Notes: generated by a model from the sequence alone, not told the origin. Positions 46,768-57,783 are shown, numbered from the stretch's first letter. The stretch: 64,000 bases of DNA from Pseudomonas fluorescens (GCF_005938625.1 NZ_VCNJ01000017.1:62001-126000), one strand, 5' to 3'. Made by a program: numbers and translations.

Positions 46768-48504
46768 TTACATACGCTCCAGAGTTTCCAGACCCAACAG
46801 CTCCAGGCCTTGCTTGAGGGTGCGACCGGTCAGCGCGGCCAGGCGCAGACGGCTCTGCATCTGGGCTGGCGTTTCGGCAGCGAGGATCGGGCAGTTCTCG
46901 TAGAAGCTGGAGAACAGACCGGCAACGTCGTACAGATAAGTGCAGAGAATGTGCGGCGTGCCTTTGTCGGACACGTTGTTCAGCACTTCGCCGAACTGCG
47001 CCAGTTTCGCCGCCAGCTCTTGCTCGTGCTCGGCTTCGAGAACGATTTGGCCGTCGACTTCGCTGAAGTCCTTGCCCAGTTTACGGAACACACCGGCGAC
47101 GCGGGTGTAAGCGTAAAGCAGGTACGGCGCGGTGTTGCCTTCGAAATTCAGCATCAGGTCGAAGTTGAAGCTGTAGTCGCTGGTGCGGTGCTTCGACAGG
47201 TCGGCGTATTTCACTGCGCCGATGCCGACGACTTTGGCGATGTTGCGCAGCTCGTCTTCGGCCAGTGTCGGGTTCTTTTCTTTGACCAGGTTGTAGGCGC
47301 GCTCCTGCGCTTCGGTCAGCAGGTCGATCAGCTTCACGGTGCCGCCGTCACGGGTCTTGAACGGACGGCCATCGGCGCCGTTCATGGTGCCGAAGCCCAT
47401 GTGTTCCATCTCCATCGGATGGGTCACAAAACCGGCCTTGCGCGCTACGGCGAACACTTGCTGGAAGTGCAGGGCCTGACGCTGGTCGACGAAATACAGC
47501 GCGCGATCGGCTTTCAGTTTGCCGCTGCGGTAGCGCACGGCCGCCAAGTCAGTGGTGGCGTACAGGTAACCGCCGTCAGCCTTGACGATGATCACCGGCA
47601 GCGGGTCGCCGTCGGCATTTTTGAACTCGTCGAGGAACACGCACTGGGCGCCGTTGCTCTCGACCAGCATGCCAGCGGCTTTCAAGTCGTTGACCACGTT
47701 GATCAGGTCGTCGTTGTAGGCGCTTTCGCCCATCACGTCGGCCATGGTCAGTTTGACGTTGAGCAGTTCGTAGATCTTCTGGCAGTGCGACAGCGAGATG
47801 TCCTTGAACTTGGTCCACAGTGCCAGGCAATCAGCATCTCCGGCCTGCAGCTTGACCACCAGGCCACGGGCGCGGTCGGCGAATTCTGCGGATTCATCGA
47901 AACGTTGTTTGGCGGCGCGGTAGAAGTTTTCCAGATCCGACAGCTCGTCGCTGGTGATCGGGTTTTCCTGCAGATACGCCATCAGCATGCCGAACTGAGT
48001 GCCCCAGTCGCCGACGTGGTTCTGACGGATCACTTCGTCGCCGAGGAATTCGAGGACGCGGGCCACGCCGTCGCCAATGATGGTCGAGCGCAAGTGGCCG
48101 ACGTGCATCTCTTTGGCCAGGTTCGGTGCCGACAGGTCGACCACGGTGCGCTGCGCCGGGCCGGCCTTGCGCACGCCAACATGGGCATCAGCCAAGGCAG
48201 CGTCGAGGCGCGAGGCCAAAGCCTGGGTGTTCTGGAAGAAGTTGATGAAGCCCGGGCCGGCGATTTCGGCCTTGGTGACGTTCTCGTCAGCCGGCAGCGC
48301 GGCGATGATTTTTTCCGCCAGATCGCGCGGCTTCATGCCCGCAGGCTTGGCCAGCATCATCGCGATGTTGCTTGCGAAGTCGCCGTGGGTCTTGTCGCGG
48401 GCGTTCTCCACCTGGATCGCCGGCGACAGGCCTTCAGGCAACACACCTTCGTTGACGAGTTGGGTGAGGGCTTGTTGGATCAGCTGGCGAATGGTGTCTT
48501 TCAT
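46768..48504 (-). CDS. argS: Arginyl-tRNA synthetase
   Basis: A 578-residue class I aminoacyl-tRNA synthetase. The HIGH motif is HVGH in [15 protein letters not shown], and a KMSKS-like KTRDGG lies downstream, as usual for ArgRS. The C-terminus is a DALR anticodon-binding domain ending [13 protein letters not shown] use the ATG at 48504 ([11 protein letters not shown]); the frame is open to 48594. The SPOR gene follows. Confidence 0.96.
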   Translation of the reverse strand: MKDTIRQLIQQALTQLVNEGVLPEGLSPAIQVENARDKTHGDFASNIAMMLAKPAGMKPRDLAEKIIAALPADENVTKAEIAGPGFINFFQNTQALASRLDAALADAHVGVRKAGPAQRTVVDLSAPNLAKEMHVGHLRSTIIGDGVARVLEFLGDEVIRQNHVGDWGTQFGMLMAYLQENPITSDELSDLENFYRAAKQRFDESAEFADRARGLVVKLQAGDADCLALWTKFKDISLSHCQKIYELLNVKLTMADVMGESAYNDDLINVVNDLKAAGMLVESNGAQCVFLDEFKNADGDPLPVIIVKADGGYLYATTDLAAVRYRSGKLKADRALYFVDQRQALHFQQVFAVARKAGFVTHPMEMEHMGFGTMNGADGRPFKTRDGGTVKLIDLLTEAQERAYNLVKEKNPTLAEDELRNIAKVVGIGAVKYADLSKHRTSDYSFNFDLMLNFEGNTAPYLLYAYTRVAGVFRKLGKDFSEVDGQIVLEAEHEQELAAKLAQFGEVLNNVSDKGTPHILCTYLYDVAGLFSSFYENCPILAAETPAQMQSRLRLAALTGRTLKQGLELLGLETLERM

Positions 48505-48634
48505 GGTCTTCTCTTTCGACCGCAAGCGCGGCGGGCGCATCGATGCGCGGGTGGAAAAACTGGGCATTATCCGTTGCGAAGACGGGCTTGCCAACCTTAG
48601 CAGGCAGCTTATGGATATGTGGTGACATTAAAGG

Positions 48635-48719
48635 CAAAAGATCGCAGCCTGCGGCAGCTCCTACACCGGGATACGCATTTTCCTGTAGGAGCTGCCGAAG
48701 GCTGCGATCTTTTGATCTT
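48635..48719. repeat. REP-type inverted repeat, family C copy 5
   Basis: AAAAGATCGCAGCCTGCGGC ... CTGTAGGAGCTGCCGAAGGC ... GATCTTTTGATC. It touches the priA stop codon and lies in the 214-base gap before argS; the rest of that gap shows nothing notable. Confidence 0.83.
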
Positions 48720-50938
48720 CAATATAAATCGACGGGATCGACATCCAGCGACCAGCGCACCGCGCGTCCGCTTGGCATCTGCTCCAGCACCAGCAACCAA
48801 CTCGCCAACAGCCGATGCAACGGTGCCCGCGCCGTCGCCTGCAACAAAAGCTGCGCGCGATACCGTCCAGCACGGCGCTCCATGGGCGCCGGCACCGGCC
48901 CGAGCAATTCAATCCCGCTCAAGTTCTGCTCGGCCAGCAAACGCTCGGCTTCGCTACACGCTTCATCGAGAAAGCCTTCCGCCTGCCCCGGCTTGTGCGC
49001 TTCGGCACGCAACAACGCCAGATGCGCAAACGGTGGCAGCCCGGCAGCCCGGCGTTCGCTCAAGGCCTGCTCGGCAAAGGCGAAATAGCCTTGTTCGGTC
49101 AGCTGCACCAATAAAGGATGGTCGGCGAGGTGCGTCTGAATGATCACCTTGCCCGGCTCTTCCGCCCGACCCGCGCGGCCAGCGACCTGCACGATCAACT
49201 GCGCCATGCGCTCGCTGGCGCGGAAGTCGCCGGAAAACAGGCCTCCGTCGGCATCCAGAATCGACACCAGCGTCACCCGTGGAAAATGGTGCCCTTTGGC
49301 CAACATCTGTGTGCCAACGAGAATGCAGGGCTGGCCCTTCTGAATCGTCGCGAACAGTTGATTCATCGCGTCTTTGCGCGACGTGCTGTCGCGGTCGACG
49401 CGCAGCACCGGGTAATCGGGGAACAGAATCGCCAAGCGTTCTTCGGCGCGTTCGGTGCCGGCACCGACGGGCCGCAAATCAACCTTGTTGCACTTCGGGC
49501 ACTGGCGCGGCGTGCGTTCGACGTAGCCGCAATGGTGGCAACGCAATTCGCCGTAGCGCTGGTGCACGGTCATTCGCGCATCGCAACGCGAACACTCGGA
49601 CATCCAGCCGCAATCGTGGCAGAGCAATGTCGGCGCAAAACCGCGACGGTTGAGGAACACCAGCACTTGTTGCCCATTCGCCAGTGTCTGACCGATGGCT
49701 TGCTGCATCGGTCCGGAAATTCCGCTGTCCAGTGGACGGCTTTTTACATCCAGGCGCAGGAAGCGCGGCTGCTTGGCGCCGCCGGCACGTTCATTCAGGC
49801 GTAGGAGGCCGTAACGGCCGGTGTAGGCGTTGTGCAGACTCTCCAGCGATGGCGTGGCGGAACCGAGCACGATCGGGATGTTTTCCTGCCGTGCACGTAC
49901 CAACGCCAGATCGCGGGCGTGGTAACGCAGGCCTTCCTGCTGTTTATAAGAGCCGTCGTGCTCTTCGTCGATGATGATCAGACCGGGGTTTTTCATCGGC
50001 GTGAACAGCGCCGAGCGGGTGCCGATAATAATGTCAGCCTCGCCATCGCGCGCCGCGAGCCAGGCGTCGAGACGCTCGCGGTCGTTGACCGCCGAATGCA
50101 GCAGGGCGATGCGCGCATTGAAGCGCTGCTCGAAGCGCGCCAGGGTCTGCGGGCCGAGGTTGATCTCAGGGATCAGCACCAGCGCCTGTTTGCCGGCTTC
50201 GAGGGTTTCGCGGATCAGTTGCAAATAGACTTCGGTCTTGCCGCTGCCGGTGACCCCGGCCAAGAGGAACGCGTGATAACTGTCGAAACCGGCGCGAATC
50301 GCTTCGTAGGCGGCACGTTGCTCGGCGTTGAGCGGCAATTCTGGTTGCGCCAGCCAGTGTTCGTGCCGCGCGCCCGGTGCGTGGCGGCGGATTTCCACCT
50401 GCACCAGATTTTTCGCCAGCAGCAGATCGAGGCTGTCCTTGCTCAGCATCAGTTTGCTCAGCAACTGATGGGCGACGCCGTGCGGGTGTTGAGCGAGGGT
50501 GGCGAGTGCTTCACGCTGGCGCGGCGCTCGGGCGATGCGCGGATCATCAAGGCTGGCGCCGGGAGTGATCGACCAGAAACGTTCCTGGCGGGCCTCGGCC
50601 AGTTCGCCCTGACGCAGCAGGACTGGCAGCGCCCAGTTCAGGGTGTCGCCGAGGCTGTGCTGATAATACTGCGATGTCCACAGACACAGCTTGAACAGGG
50701 CTGGCGGCAGTGGCGGCGTGGCATCGAGCAGGGCCAGCGCCGGTTTGAGTTTTTCCACCGGCACTTCGCTGGTGTCGGTGACCTCGACCAGAATCCCGAT
50801 CATCTCGCGCCGACCGAACGGCACCCGCAGGCGCATGCCCGGCTGCAATTGCTCGCGCAGCACGCCGGCCGGCGCTCGATAGTCGAACAGGCGGCGCAAG
50901 GGTGAAGGCAAGGCGAGGCGCAGAATGGCGTCGGGCAC
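48719..50938 (-). CDS. priA: Primosomal replication restart helicase PriA
   Basis: About 739 residues of a superfamily 2 helicase that reloads DnaB at stalled forks. An N-terminal DNA-binding part is followed by Walker A (GVTGSGKTEVYLQL), DEEH (IIDEEHDGSYK), and a zinc-binding cysteine cluster (CHDCGWMSECSRC, then CHHCGY and CPKC). I prefer GTG at 50938 (MPDAILRLALPSP), which gives the usual length; the frame is open eight codons further and no strong ribosome site decides it. Confidence 0.94.
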   Translation of the reverse strand: MPDAILRLALPSPLRRLFDYRAPAGVLREQLQPGMRLRVPFGRREMIGILVEVTDTSEVPVEKLKPALALLDATPPLPPALFKLCLWTSQYYQHSLGDTLNWALPVLLRQGELAEARQERFWSITPGASLDDPRIARAPRQREALATLAQHPHGVAHQLLSKLMLSKDSLDLLLAKNLVQVEIRRHAPGARHEHWLAQPELPLNAEQRAAYEAIRAGFDSYHAFLLAGVTGSGKTEVYLQLIRETLEAGKQALVLIPEINLGPQTLARFEQRFNARIALLHSAVNDRERLDAWLAARDGEADIIIGTRSALFTPMKNPGLIIIDEEHDGSYKQQEGLRYHARDLALVRARQENIPIVLGSATPSLESLHNAYTGRYGLLRLNERAGGAKQPRFLRLDVKSRPLDSGISGPMQQAIGQTLANGQQVLVFLNRRGFAPTLLCHDCGWMSECSRCDARMTVHQRYGELRCHHCGYVERTPRQCPKCNKVDLRPVGAGTERAEERLAILFPDYPVLRVDRDSTSRKDAMNQLFATIQKGQPCILVGTQMLAKGHHFPRVTLVSILDADGGLFSGDFRASERMAQLIVQVAGRAGRAEEPGKVIIQTHLADHPLLVQLTEQGYFAFAEQALSERRAAGLPPFAHLALLRAEAHKPGQAEGFLDEACSEAERLLAEQNLSGIELLGPVPAPMERRAGRYRAQLLLQATARAPLHRLLASWLLVLEQMPSGRAVRWSLDVDPVDLY

Positions 50939-50986
50939 GCGGGGGGATCTCGATAAACGCAAAATAAGGGACGAGTGCAGATCAAT

Positions 50987-51075
50987 TGTGGGAGCGAGCT
51001 TGCTCGCGAAGGCGGCGTGTCAGGCGCTAAAACATTGGCTGGCACAACGCATTCGCGAGCAAGCTCGCTCCCACA
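50987..51075. repeat. REP-type inverted repeat, family A copy 4
   Basis: TGTGGGAGCGAGCTTGCTCG and the complementary arm CGAGCAAGCTCGCTCCCACA in the divergent gap between priA and rpmE. Confidence 0.87.
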
Positions 51076-51128
51076 GTGGAGTGCGTTCAAGGCCGGGAGC
51101 CTAGCAGACGGTCGGTCTCGGTGACAGC

Positions 51129-51156
51129 TTGCGTGTTTGAAAAGGTCTGGTAGAAT
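51129..51156 (+). promoter_or_regulatory. Predicted sigma70 promoter of rpmE
   Basis: TTGCGT (51129-51134), 16-base spacer, then TAGAAT (51151-51156) preceded by TGG (extended -10). The start should be near 51163, about 60 bases before the rpmE ATG. Confidence 0.7.
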
Positions 51157-51225
51157 CCGCGGCCTAATTACGTGCGGTATTCAACAATAGTGTTGGGTGG
51201 CGGCACGCTAGCTGAGGAAGACATC

Positions 51226-51453
51226 ATGAAAGCTGATATTCACCCGAATTACCCAGTCATCGCTGTTACCTGCAGCTGTGGCAACAAGTTCGAAACCCGT
51301 TCGACTTTCGGCAAAGCTCTGCCAATCGACGTTTGCAACGAATGCCACCCGTTCTACACCGGTAAGCAGAAGACTCTGGACACTGGCGGCCGCGTTCAGC
51401 GCTTCGCAGACCGTTTCGGTGCTTTCGGCAAGAAACCTGCTGCTGCAGAGTAA
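51226..51453 (+). CDS. rpmE: 50S ribosomal protein L31 (zinc form)
   Basis: A 75-residue ribosomal protein of the large subunit. The four zinc-binding cysteines are at 16, 18, 37 and 40 (CSCG, CNEC), so this is the C+ form that can serve as a zinc store. The ATG follows GAGGAAGACATC. Its terminator appears to lie inside the next gene. Confidence 0.97.
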   Translation: MKADIHPNYPVIAVTCSCGNKFETRSTFGKALPIDVCNECHPFYTGKQKTLDTGGRVQRFADRFGAFGKKPAAAE

Positions 51454-51467
51454 GGTTGAAGGGCCCG

Positions 51468-52268
51468 GTGGGCTTTTCCTCGTTGCTGAAAAAGGCGTCC
51501 CTCGCGGGCGCCTTTTTTGTGTCTGCGATTTGGCTGTCCGGCGCGCAGGCCTTCTGCCCGGCACCTGCGGGGCTGACCAGCGTCATAGTGCAGCGCGTGG
51601 TCGATGGCGACACGCTGCGCCTGAGCGATGGTCGCAGCGTACGCATGATCGGCCTCAACACGCCTGAGCTGGGCAGACAGGGTCGCAGCGACGAGCCCTT
51701 CGCCGTGGCGGCTCGCAAACGCCTGCAAGCGCTGGTCGATGCCAGCGGCGGACGTGTCGGTTTGCGCCCCGGCAAGCAAGCCAAAGACCATTACGGGCGT
51801 ACGCTCGCGCATATTTACAGCGCCAGCGGCGCCAATCTCGAAGCACAAATGCTCGCCGATGGCCTCGGATTTCAGGTTGCGGTGGCGCCGAATGTCGATC
51901 TTGTCGCCTGCCAGCAAGCCGCCGAACGCAACGCGCGAAACGCCGGGCTGGGCCTCTGGCGGCAGTCTCCTGTACTGAAAGCGGAGCAGATCCAGCGCTC
52001 GGGTTTCGCCGTGATCAGTGGCCGTGTGAGCAAGGTTCAGCGCAATCGAGGCGGAATCTGGATCGAGTTGCAGGACGCGCTTGTATTGCGCGTTGCACCC
52101 AATCTGGTCGGACAATTCGACAATGCCCGGTTGCAGGCGCTGAAAGGCAAGCAGATCGAGGCTCGCGGCTGGATCGTTGATCGTTCGCGGCGCGGTGGAT
52201 TGCAATCCGGACAGTCACGTTGGCTACTTCCGCTGACTGATCCATCGATGTTGCAAACGCTACGCTGA
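51468..52268 (+). CDS. Secreted staphylococcal-nuclease-like protein
   Basis: About 266 residues with a Sec signal (LLKKASLAGAFFVSAIWLSGAQA) and an SNase domain: VVDGDTLRL, VRMIGLNTPE and KDHYGRTLA supply the metal- and phosphate-binding Asp, Arg, Glu and Arg, although the position equal to S. aureus Asp40 is Asn. A C-terminal OB-like extension (GRVSKVQRNRGGIWIELQD) follows. The start is uncertain: GTG at 51468 is preferred, TTG at 51456 is possible. Either way, codons for the signal peptide contain the rpmE terminator hairpin. Confidence 0.85.
   Translation: MGFSSLLKKASLAGAFFVSAIWLSGAQAFCPAPAGLTSVIVQRVVDGDTLRLSDGRSVRMIGLNTPELGRQGRSDEPFAVAARKRLQALVDASGGRVGLRPGKQAKDHYGRTLAHIYSASGANLEAQMLADGLGFQVAVAPNVDLVACQQAAERNARNAGLGLWRQSPVLKAEQIQRSGFAVISGRVSKVQRNRGGIWIELQDALVLRVAPNLVGQFDNARLQALKGKQIEARGWIVDRSRRGGLQSGQSRWLLPLTDPSMLQTLR
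51488..51518 (+). terminator. Intrinsic terminator of rpmE embedded in the nuclease signal-peptide codons
   Basis: A run of A residues, then GGCG-T-CCC TCGC GGGCGCC with one bulged T, then six T residues (51513-51518). It has all the features of a Rho-independent terminator, but it lies within the open frame of the downstream nuclease gene (codons for KKASLAGAFF). Confidence 0.75.
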
Positions 52269-52452
52269 AGAAAAAATTGTAGACATTTTTTGTGTCGATT
52301 GTGAACAGTCAAGCCCTTGTGCGCCGTGGCTCTTGGTCCAAAGTCGTAGGGCAGGGCGCTTGACAGGGGTGACCGCTCAGTCTTGTGGGGACTTTGCGAG
52401 GCGCGTATCCTCGCTGACCAGTCTGTCCAACAGTAAAAAGCGGAATGCCAAA

Positions 52453-53721
52453 ATGTCTGATCTGAAAACTGCCGCTCTCGAATATCATGCCAATCCTCGT
52501 CCAGGGAAGCTGAGTGTCGAGCTCACCAAGGCCACTGCTACCGCTCGCGACTTGTCGCTGGCCTACAGCCCCGGCGTAGCTGAACCAGTGCGTGAGATCG
52601 CTCGCGATCCTGAACTGGCCTACAAATACACCGGCAAGGGCAACCTGGTTGCAGTCATTTCCGATGGCACCGCGATTCTCGGCCTGGGCAACCTCGGCCC
52701 ATTGGCTTCCAAGCCAGTGATGGAAGGTAAAGGCGTACTGTTCAAGCGCTTCGCCGGCATCGACGTTTTCGACATCGAAGTCGACTCGGAAAGCCCGCAA
52801 GCCTTCATCGACACCGTAAAACGCATCTCCATCACCTTCGGTGGCATCAACCTGGAAGACATCAAGGCGCCAGAGTGCTTTGAGATCGAGCGCGCTCTGA
52901 TCGAGCAGTGCGACATTCCGGTATTCCACGATGACCAGCACGGCACCGCGATCGTGACCGCTGCGGGCATGATCAACGCCTTGGAAATCGCTGGCAAAAC
53001 CCTGCCAGAAGCCAAGATTGTTTGCCTGGGCGCTGGCGCTGCGGCCATCTCCTGCATGAAATTGCTGGTGAGCATGGGCGCTCGCATCGAAAACATCTTC
53101 ATGGTTGACCGTACCGGCGTGATCCACTCCGGCCGTGACGACCTGAACCAGTACAAAGCGGTATTCGCTCACGCCACTGAAAAGCGCAGCTTGGCTGACG
53201 CCCTGGCAGGCGCTGACGTGTTCGTCGGTCTGTCCGGCCCGAACCTGCTGAGCGCTGAAGGCCTGCTGTCGATGGCACCTAACCCGATCGTGTTCGCCTG
53301 CTCGAACCCGGACCCGGAAATCTCCCCGGAACTGGCGCACGCTACCCGTAGCGACGTGATCATGGCCACCGGCCGTTCCGACTACCCGAACCAGGTCAAC
53401 AACGTACTGGGCTTCCCGTTCATCTTCCGTGGTGCCCTGGACGTTCGCGCCAAGCGCATCAACGAAGAAATGAAAGTGGCGGCGGCCAACGCCCTGCGTG
53501 AACTGGCCAAGCTGCCTGTACCTCAGGACGTGTGCGATGCCTACGGTGGCGCGCCGCTGGAATTCGGCCGTGAGTACATCATTCCGAAGCCAATGGACAA
53601 GCGCCTGATTACCCTGATCTCCGACGCTGTGGCCAAAGCCGCGATCGAGACCGGTGTGGCGACCCTGCCGTATCCGAAGAACTACCCGCTGAAAAGCGTG
53701 GATGACGTGTTCAACGGCTAA
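52453..53721 (+). CDS. maeB: NADP-dependent malic enzyme (short form)
   Basis: A 422-residue malate dehydrogenase (oxaloacetate-decarboxylating) that makes pyruvate and NADPH from malate. The malic-enzyme signature SPGVAEPVREI, the metal-binding HDDQHGTAIV and the NAD(P)-binding LGAGAAAISC are present. It lacks the C-terminal phosphotransacetylase-like domain of long MaeB, like the PAO1 gene at this position. The ATG at 52453 is the family start; the frame is open to 52333. A terminator follows. Confidence 0.95.
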   Translation: MSDLKTAALEYHANPRPGKLSVELTKATATARDLSLAYSPGVAEPVREIARDPELAYKYTGKGNLVAVISDGTAILGLGNLGPLASKPVMEGKGVLFKRFAGIDVFDIEVDSESPQAFIDTVKRISITFGGINLEDIKAPECFEIERALIEQCDIPVFHDDQHGTAIVTAAGMINALEIAGKTLPEAKIVCLGAGAAAISCMKLLVSMGARIENIFMVDRTGVIHSGRDDLNQYKAVFAHATEKRSLADALAGADVFVGLSGPNLLSAEGLLSMAPNPIVFACSNPDPEISPELAHATRSDVIMATGRSDYPNQVNNVLGFPFIFRGALDVRAKRINEEMKVAAANALRELAKLPVPQDVCDAYGGAPLEFGREYIIPKPMDKRLITLISDAVAKAAIETGVATLPYPKNYPLKSVDDVFNG

Positions 53722-53742
53722 GCCTTTGTAACGCTTCAACTG

Positions 53743-53774
53743 AAAGCCCCGGCTCGTGAGAGTCGGGGCTTTTT
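53743..53774 (+). terminator. Rho-independent terminator of maeB
   Basis: AAAGCCCCG-GCTCGTGAGAGT-CGGGGCTTTTT, with a T tract, 22 bases after the maeB stop. Confidence 0.92.
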
Positions 53775-53782
53775 ATTGCCTG

Positions 53783-54000
53783 AAGATCAAGAGCCCCTCA
53801 CCCTAGCCCTCTCCCGGAGGGAGAGGGGACTGACCGTGGAAGATTCGCGAGATACACCGACCTGAAAGTGCGTTAGCGCCTATGGATTCAACACAGCACG
53901 TTCAGGTCGGCATCACTCACCAGCATCCCCAATCAGTTCCCTCTCCCTTTGGGCGCTCCGACGTTTCGGGAGGGCTAGGGTGAGGGGCCCTTGATCTTCA
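53783..54000. repeat. Long palindromic intergenic repeat, family D copy 4
   Basis: TGAAGATCAA..CCCCTCACCCTAGCCCTCTC to GGGCTAGGGTGAGGGGCCCT..TTGATCTTCA, so the pairing extends beyond the family ends. An internal CGACCTGAA/TTCAGGTCG pair is present and the right arm carries GGTCCGACGTTTCGG-like sequence (GCTCCGACGTTTCGG). It lies between the convergent maeB and ponA terminators. Confidence 0.85.
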
Positions 54001-54005
54001 TCCAC

Positions 54006-54042
54006 AAAAAAGCCCCGCACTTCTCGCGAAGGCGGGGCTTTT
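54006..54042 (-). terminator. Rho-independent terminator of ponA
   Basis: On the minus strand AAAAGCCCCGC, a loop and GCGGGGCTTTTTT form a strong hairpin with a T tract just past the ponA stop at 54056. Confidence 0.92.
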
Positions 54043-54055
54043 CAGTGTCAGCGGA

Positions 54056-56503
54056 TCAGAACAAATCGATCGGCGCCTGCTCATCCGCCGGCAACGGGCT
54101 GCCCGGCGCAGTGCCATTGCCCAGTTCATTCACCGACGGCGGCGTATCTTCAGACTTGAACAGTTCGAAGTACGCGCCCGGCGTGCTCGGCGTCGCCGCA
54201 CGACCACTGACCGGGTCCACGCGCAGGCTCAGCAAACCTTCCGGCTCTGGCTGAACATGCGGCGGCTTGTCCTTGAGCGCAGCCGACATGTAGTTCATCC
54301 AGATCGGCAGCGCTACGGTGCCGCCGAACTCGCGACGACCGAGGCTTTCCGGCTGGTCGAAACCGGTCCATACCGTGGTTACGTAATCGGCGTTGTAACC
54401 GGAGAACCAGGCATCTTTCGATTCGTTGGTGGTACCGGTTTTACCAGCGATATCGCTGCGGCCCATGGCCAACGCGCGACGACCGGTGCCGAGCTTGATC
54501 ACGTCCTGCAACATGCTATTGAGGATGTACGTAGTACGACCATCAACAATCCGCTCAGCCACTGCCGGCGTTTGTGGCATGGCTGCGTTGCCCGGTACTT
54601 CACCCGCAACCGGTGTGGCGTTGACCGTAAACGACTCGCTGTTCGGTACTGCGATACCGTCCGTCGCCGAACCACCCTCAGGCACGGTCGGCGGGTTGGC
54701 GACGAACAGCGTGTCGCCGTTACGGCTTTCGATCTTGTCGATGATGTACGGGGTGATCTTGTAACCGCCGTTGGCGAACGTACTCCAACCGGTGGCAATC
54801 TCCATCGGCGTCAGCGTTGCGGTGCCGAGCGCCAGCGACAGGTTGGGCGGCAGATCCTGCTTGTTGAAACCAAAGCGAGTGATGTAGTCGATAGTCTTGC
54901 CCACGCCCATCGCCTGCAGCAAGCGGATCGACACGAGGTTACGCGACTTGTACAGCGCTTCACGCAAGCGGATCGGGCCGAGGAAGGTGTTGGTGTCGTT
55001 CTTCGGGCGCCAGACCTTGTCCAGATACTCGTCGACGAACACGATTGGCGCGTCGTTGACCAGCGTCGCAGCGGTGTAGCCGCTGTCCAGTGCAGCGCTG
55101 TAGACGAACGGTTTGAAGCTCGAACCCGGCTGACGCTTGGCCTGCATGGCGCGGTTGTAGTTGCTCTGTTCAAAGGCGAAACCGCCGACCAGCGAGCGAA
55201 TCGCGCCGTTCTGCGGATCCAGCGACACCAGCGCACCTTGTGCCTGCGGGATCTGGCTGAACTTCAGCGAGTTGTCTTTTTGACGCTGCACGCGGACCAG
55301 ATCACCGACCTGCGCGACATCCGACGGCTGGCGAGGGTTGGCGCCCATGCTGTTGGTGTTGAGGAACGGACGCGCCCATTTCATGGTGTCCCAGGCGACG
55401 TGTTCTTCACCGGTGCGGGTCAGCACTTGCAGGCCATTCTTGTCGACCTGAGTGACGATGGCCGGTTCGAGGCTGCTGATGGTGCGTTGTTTGGTCAGCT
55501 CACTGGCCCAGGCTTCGCGGGTTTTGCCTGGCAGGCGCGATTCGGGGCCACGGTAGCCATGACGCTGGTCGTAGGTCATCAAACCTTCGTGCAGCGCGGT
55601 GTTGGCCATTTCCTGCAGGTTGCTCGGCACCGTGGTGGTGACGCGGAAACCTTCGGTGTAAGCGTCGCTGCCATAGCGGCCAACCATTTCGGCGCGGGCC
55701 ATCTCGGCGATGTACGGCGCGTTCACTTCCGGGGTCGGCACGTGATAGCTGGCGTTCAGCGGCTCGTTGATCGCAGCGGTGTAGTCCGCCTCGCTGATCT
55801 TGCCGAGCTTGTACATGCGCCCGAGGATCCAGTCGCGGCGTTCTTTACTGCGCGCCGGGTTGGCCAGCGGGTTGAAGCGTGAAGGTGCTTTCGGCAGGCC
55901 GGCGATCATCGCCATCTGCGCCAGGCTGACATCGCGGATCGACTTGCCGTAATACACCTGCGCCGCCGCCTCGATGCCGTAGGCGCGGTTACCGAGATAG
56001 ATCTTGTTCACGTACAACTCAAGGATTTCGTCCTTGGTCAGCTGTCGTTCGATCTGCAGGGCCAGAAGGATTTCGGTGGTTTTGCGCGAGAAGCTGCGTT
56101 CGCTGGTCAGGAAGAAATTCTTCGCTACCTGCATGGTGATGGTGCTGCCGCCGGACTGAATGTGACCGCTTTTGACCAATTGGGTCGCGGCGCGCATCAG
56201 GCTGCTCGGATCGACGCCATAGTGATTGGCGAAATTGTCGTCTTCAGCACTTAGTAACGCATTAATGAAATTGGGCGGAATGTCGGCGAAACGGATCGGT
56301 GTACGGCGCATTTCGCCAAATTCTGCGATCAACTTGTTGTCGCTGGAATAGACCCGCAATGGAATCTGCAACTGAATGCTTCGCAGAGCCTCCACAGACG
56401 GCAAACCCGGACTAAGGTAAAGAAACGCGCCGCTGAGACCTAGAAGCAGTCCGCAGAAAACGGCGACGATGGACCAACCGAAAAATTTCAGCAGACGAAT
56501 CAA
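54056..56503 (-). CDS. ponA: Penicillin-binding protein 1A
   Basis: A bifunctional peptidoglycan synthase of about 815 residues. After one membrane helix (SIVAVFCGLLLGLSGAFLYL) comes a glycosyltransferase domain with catalytic Glu in SAEDDNFANHYG, a PBP-OB-like insert, and a transpeptidase domain with SSFKPFVYSA (SxxK), SRNLVS (SxN) and KTGTTNESKDAW (KTG). The start is uncertain: TTG at 56503 gives MIRLLKFF; an open frame continues to 56560. pilM diverges upstream, as in P. aeruginosa. Confidence 0.93.
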   Translation of the reverse strand: MIRLLKFFGWSIVAVFCGLLLGLSGAFLYLSPGLPSVEALRSIQLQIPLRVYSSDNKLIAEFGEMRRTPIRFADIPPNFINALLSAEDDNFANHYGVDPSSLMRAATQLVKSGHIQSGGSTITMQVAKNFFLTSERSFSRKTTEILLALQIERQLTKDEILELYVNKIYLGNRAYGIEAAAQVYYGKSIRDVSLAQMAMIAGLPKAPSRFNPLANPARSKERRDWILGRMYKLGKISEADYTAAINEPLNASYHVPTPEVNAPYIAEMARAEMVGRYGSDAYTEGFRVTTTVPSNLQEMANTALHEGLMTYDQRHGYRGPESRLPGKTREAWASELTKQRTISSLEPAIVTQVDKNGLQVLTRTGEEHVAWDTMKWARPFLNTNSMGANPRQPSDVAQVGDLVRVQRQKDNSLKFSQIPQAQGALVSLDPQNGAIRSLVGGFAFEQSNYNRAMQAKRQPGSSFKPFVYSAALDSGYTAATLVNDAPIVFVDEYLDKVWRPKNDTNTFLGPIRLREALYKSRNLVSIRLLQAMGVGKTIDYITRFGFNKQDLPPNLSLALGTATLTPMEIATGWSTFANGGYKITPYIIDKIESRNGDTLFVANPPTVPEGGSATDGIAVPNSESFTVNATPVAGEVPGNAAMPQTPAVAERIVDGRTTYILNSMLQDVIKLGTGRRALAMGRSDIAGKTGTTNESKDAWFSGYNADYVTTVWTGFDQPESLGRREFGGTVALPIWMNYMSAALKDKPPHVQPEPEGLLSLRVDPVSGRAATPSTPGAYFELFKSEDTPPSVNELGNGTAPGSPLPADEQAPIDLF

Positions 56504-56692
56504 GGCGTTTGGACATCCAGTGCAAAGAATGAATTTGGCGACGGGGTTCCGGCTACACACAGAACCATCCGCGCAGGCAGTAAAAAGCGGAAAAAAACGC
56601 TGGGCATTATAAGCACTTTTCTGCTGGGGGCGTCATTTGCGCTTCTGTCAAGACGGGGTGAAGGAACGCAATGCGTATTACAGAGTCCGTAA

Positions 56693-57783
<1,091 letters not shown>

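Noticed and set aside
52309..53739. 476-codon minus-strand open frame antisense to maeB
   Set aside because: Covers a complete malic enzyme on the plus strand; His/Gln-rich shadow.
14..54000. Repeats considered as a CRISPR array or insertion sequences
   Set aside because: Copies are dispersed singly, palindromic, with no regular spacers, no transposase frame and no visible target duplications.
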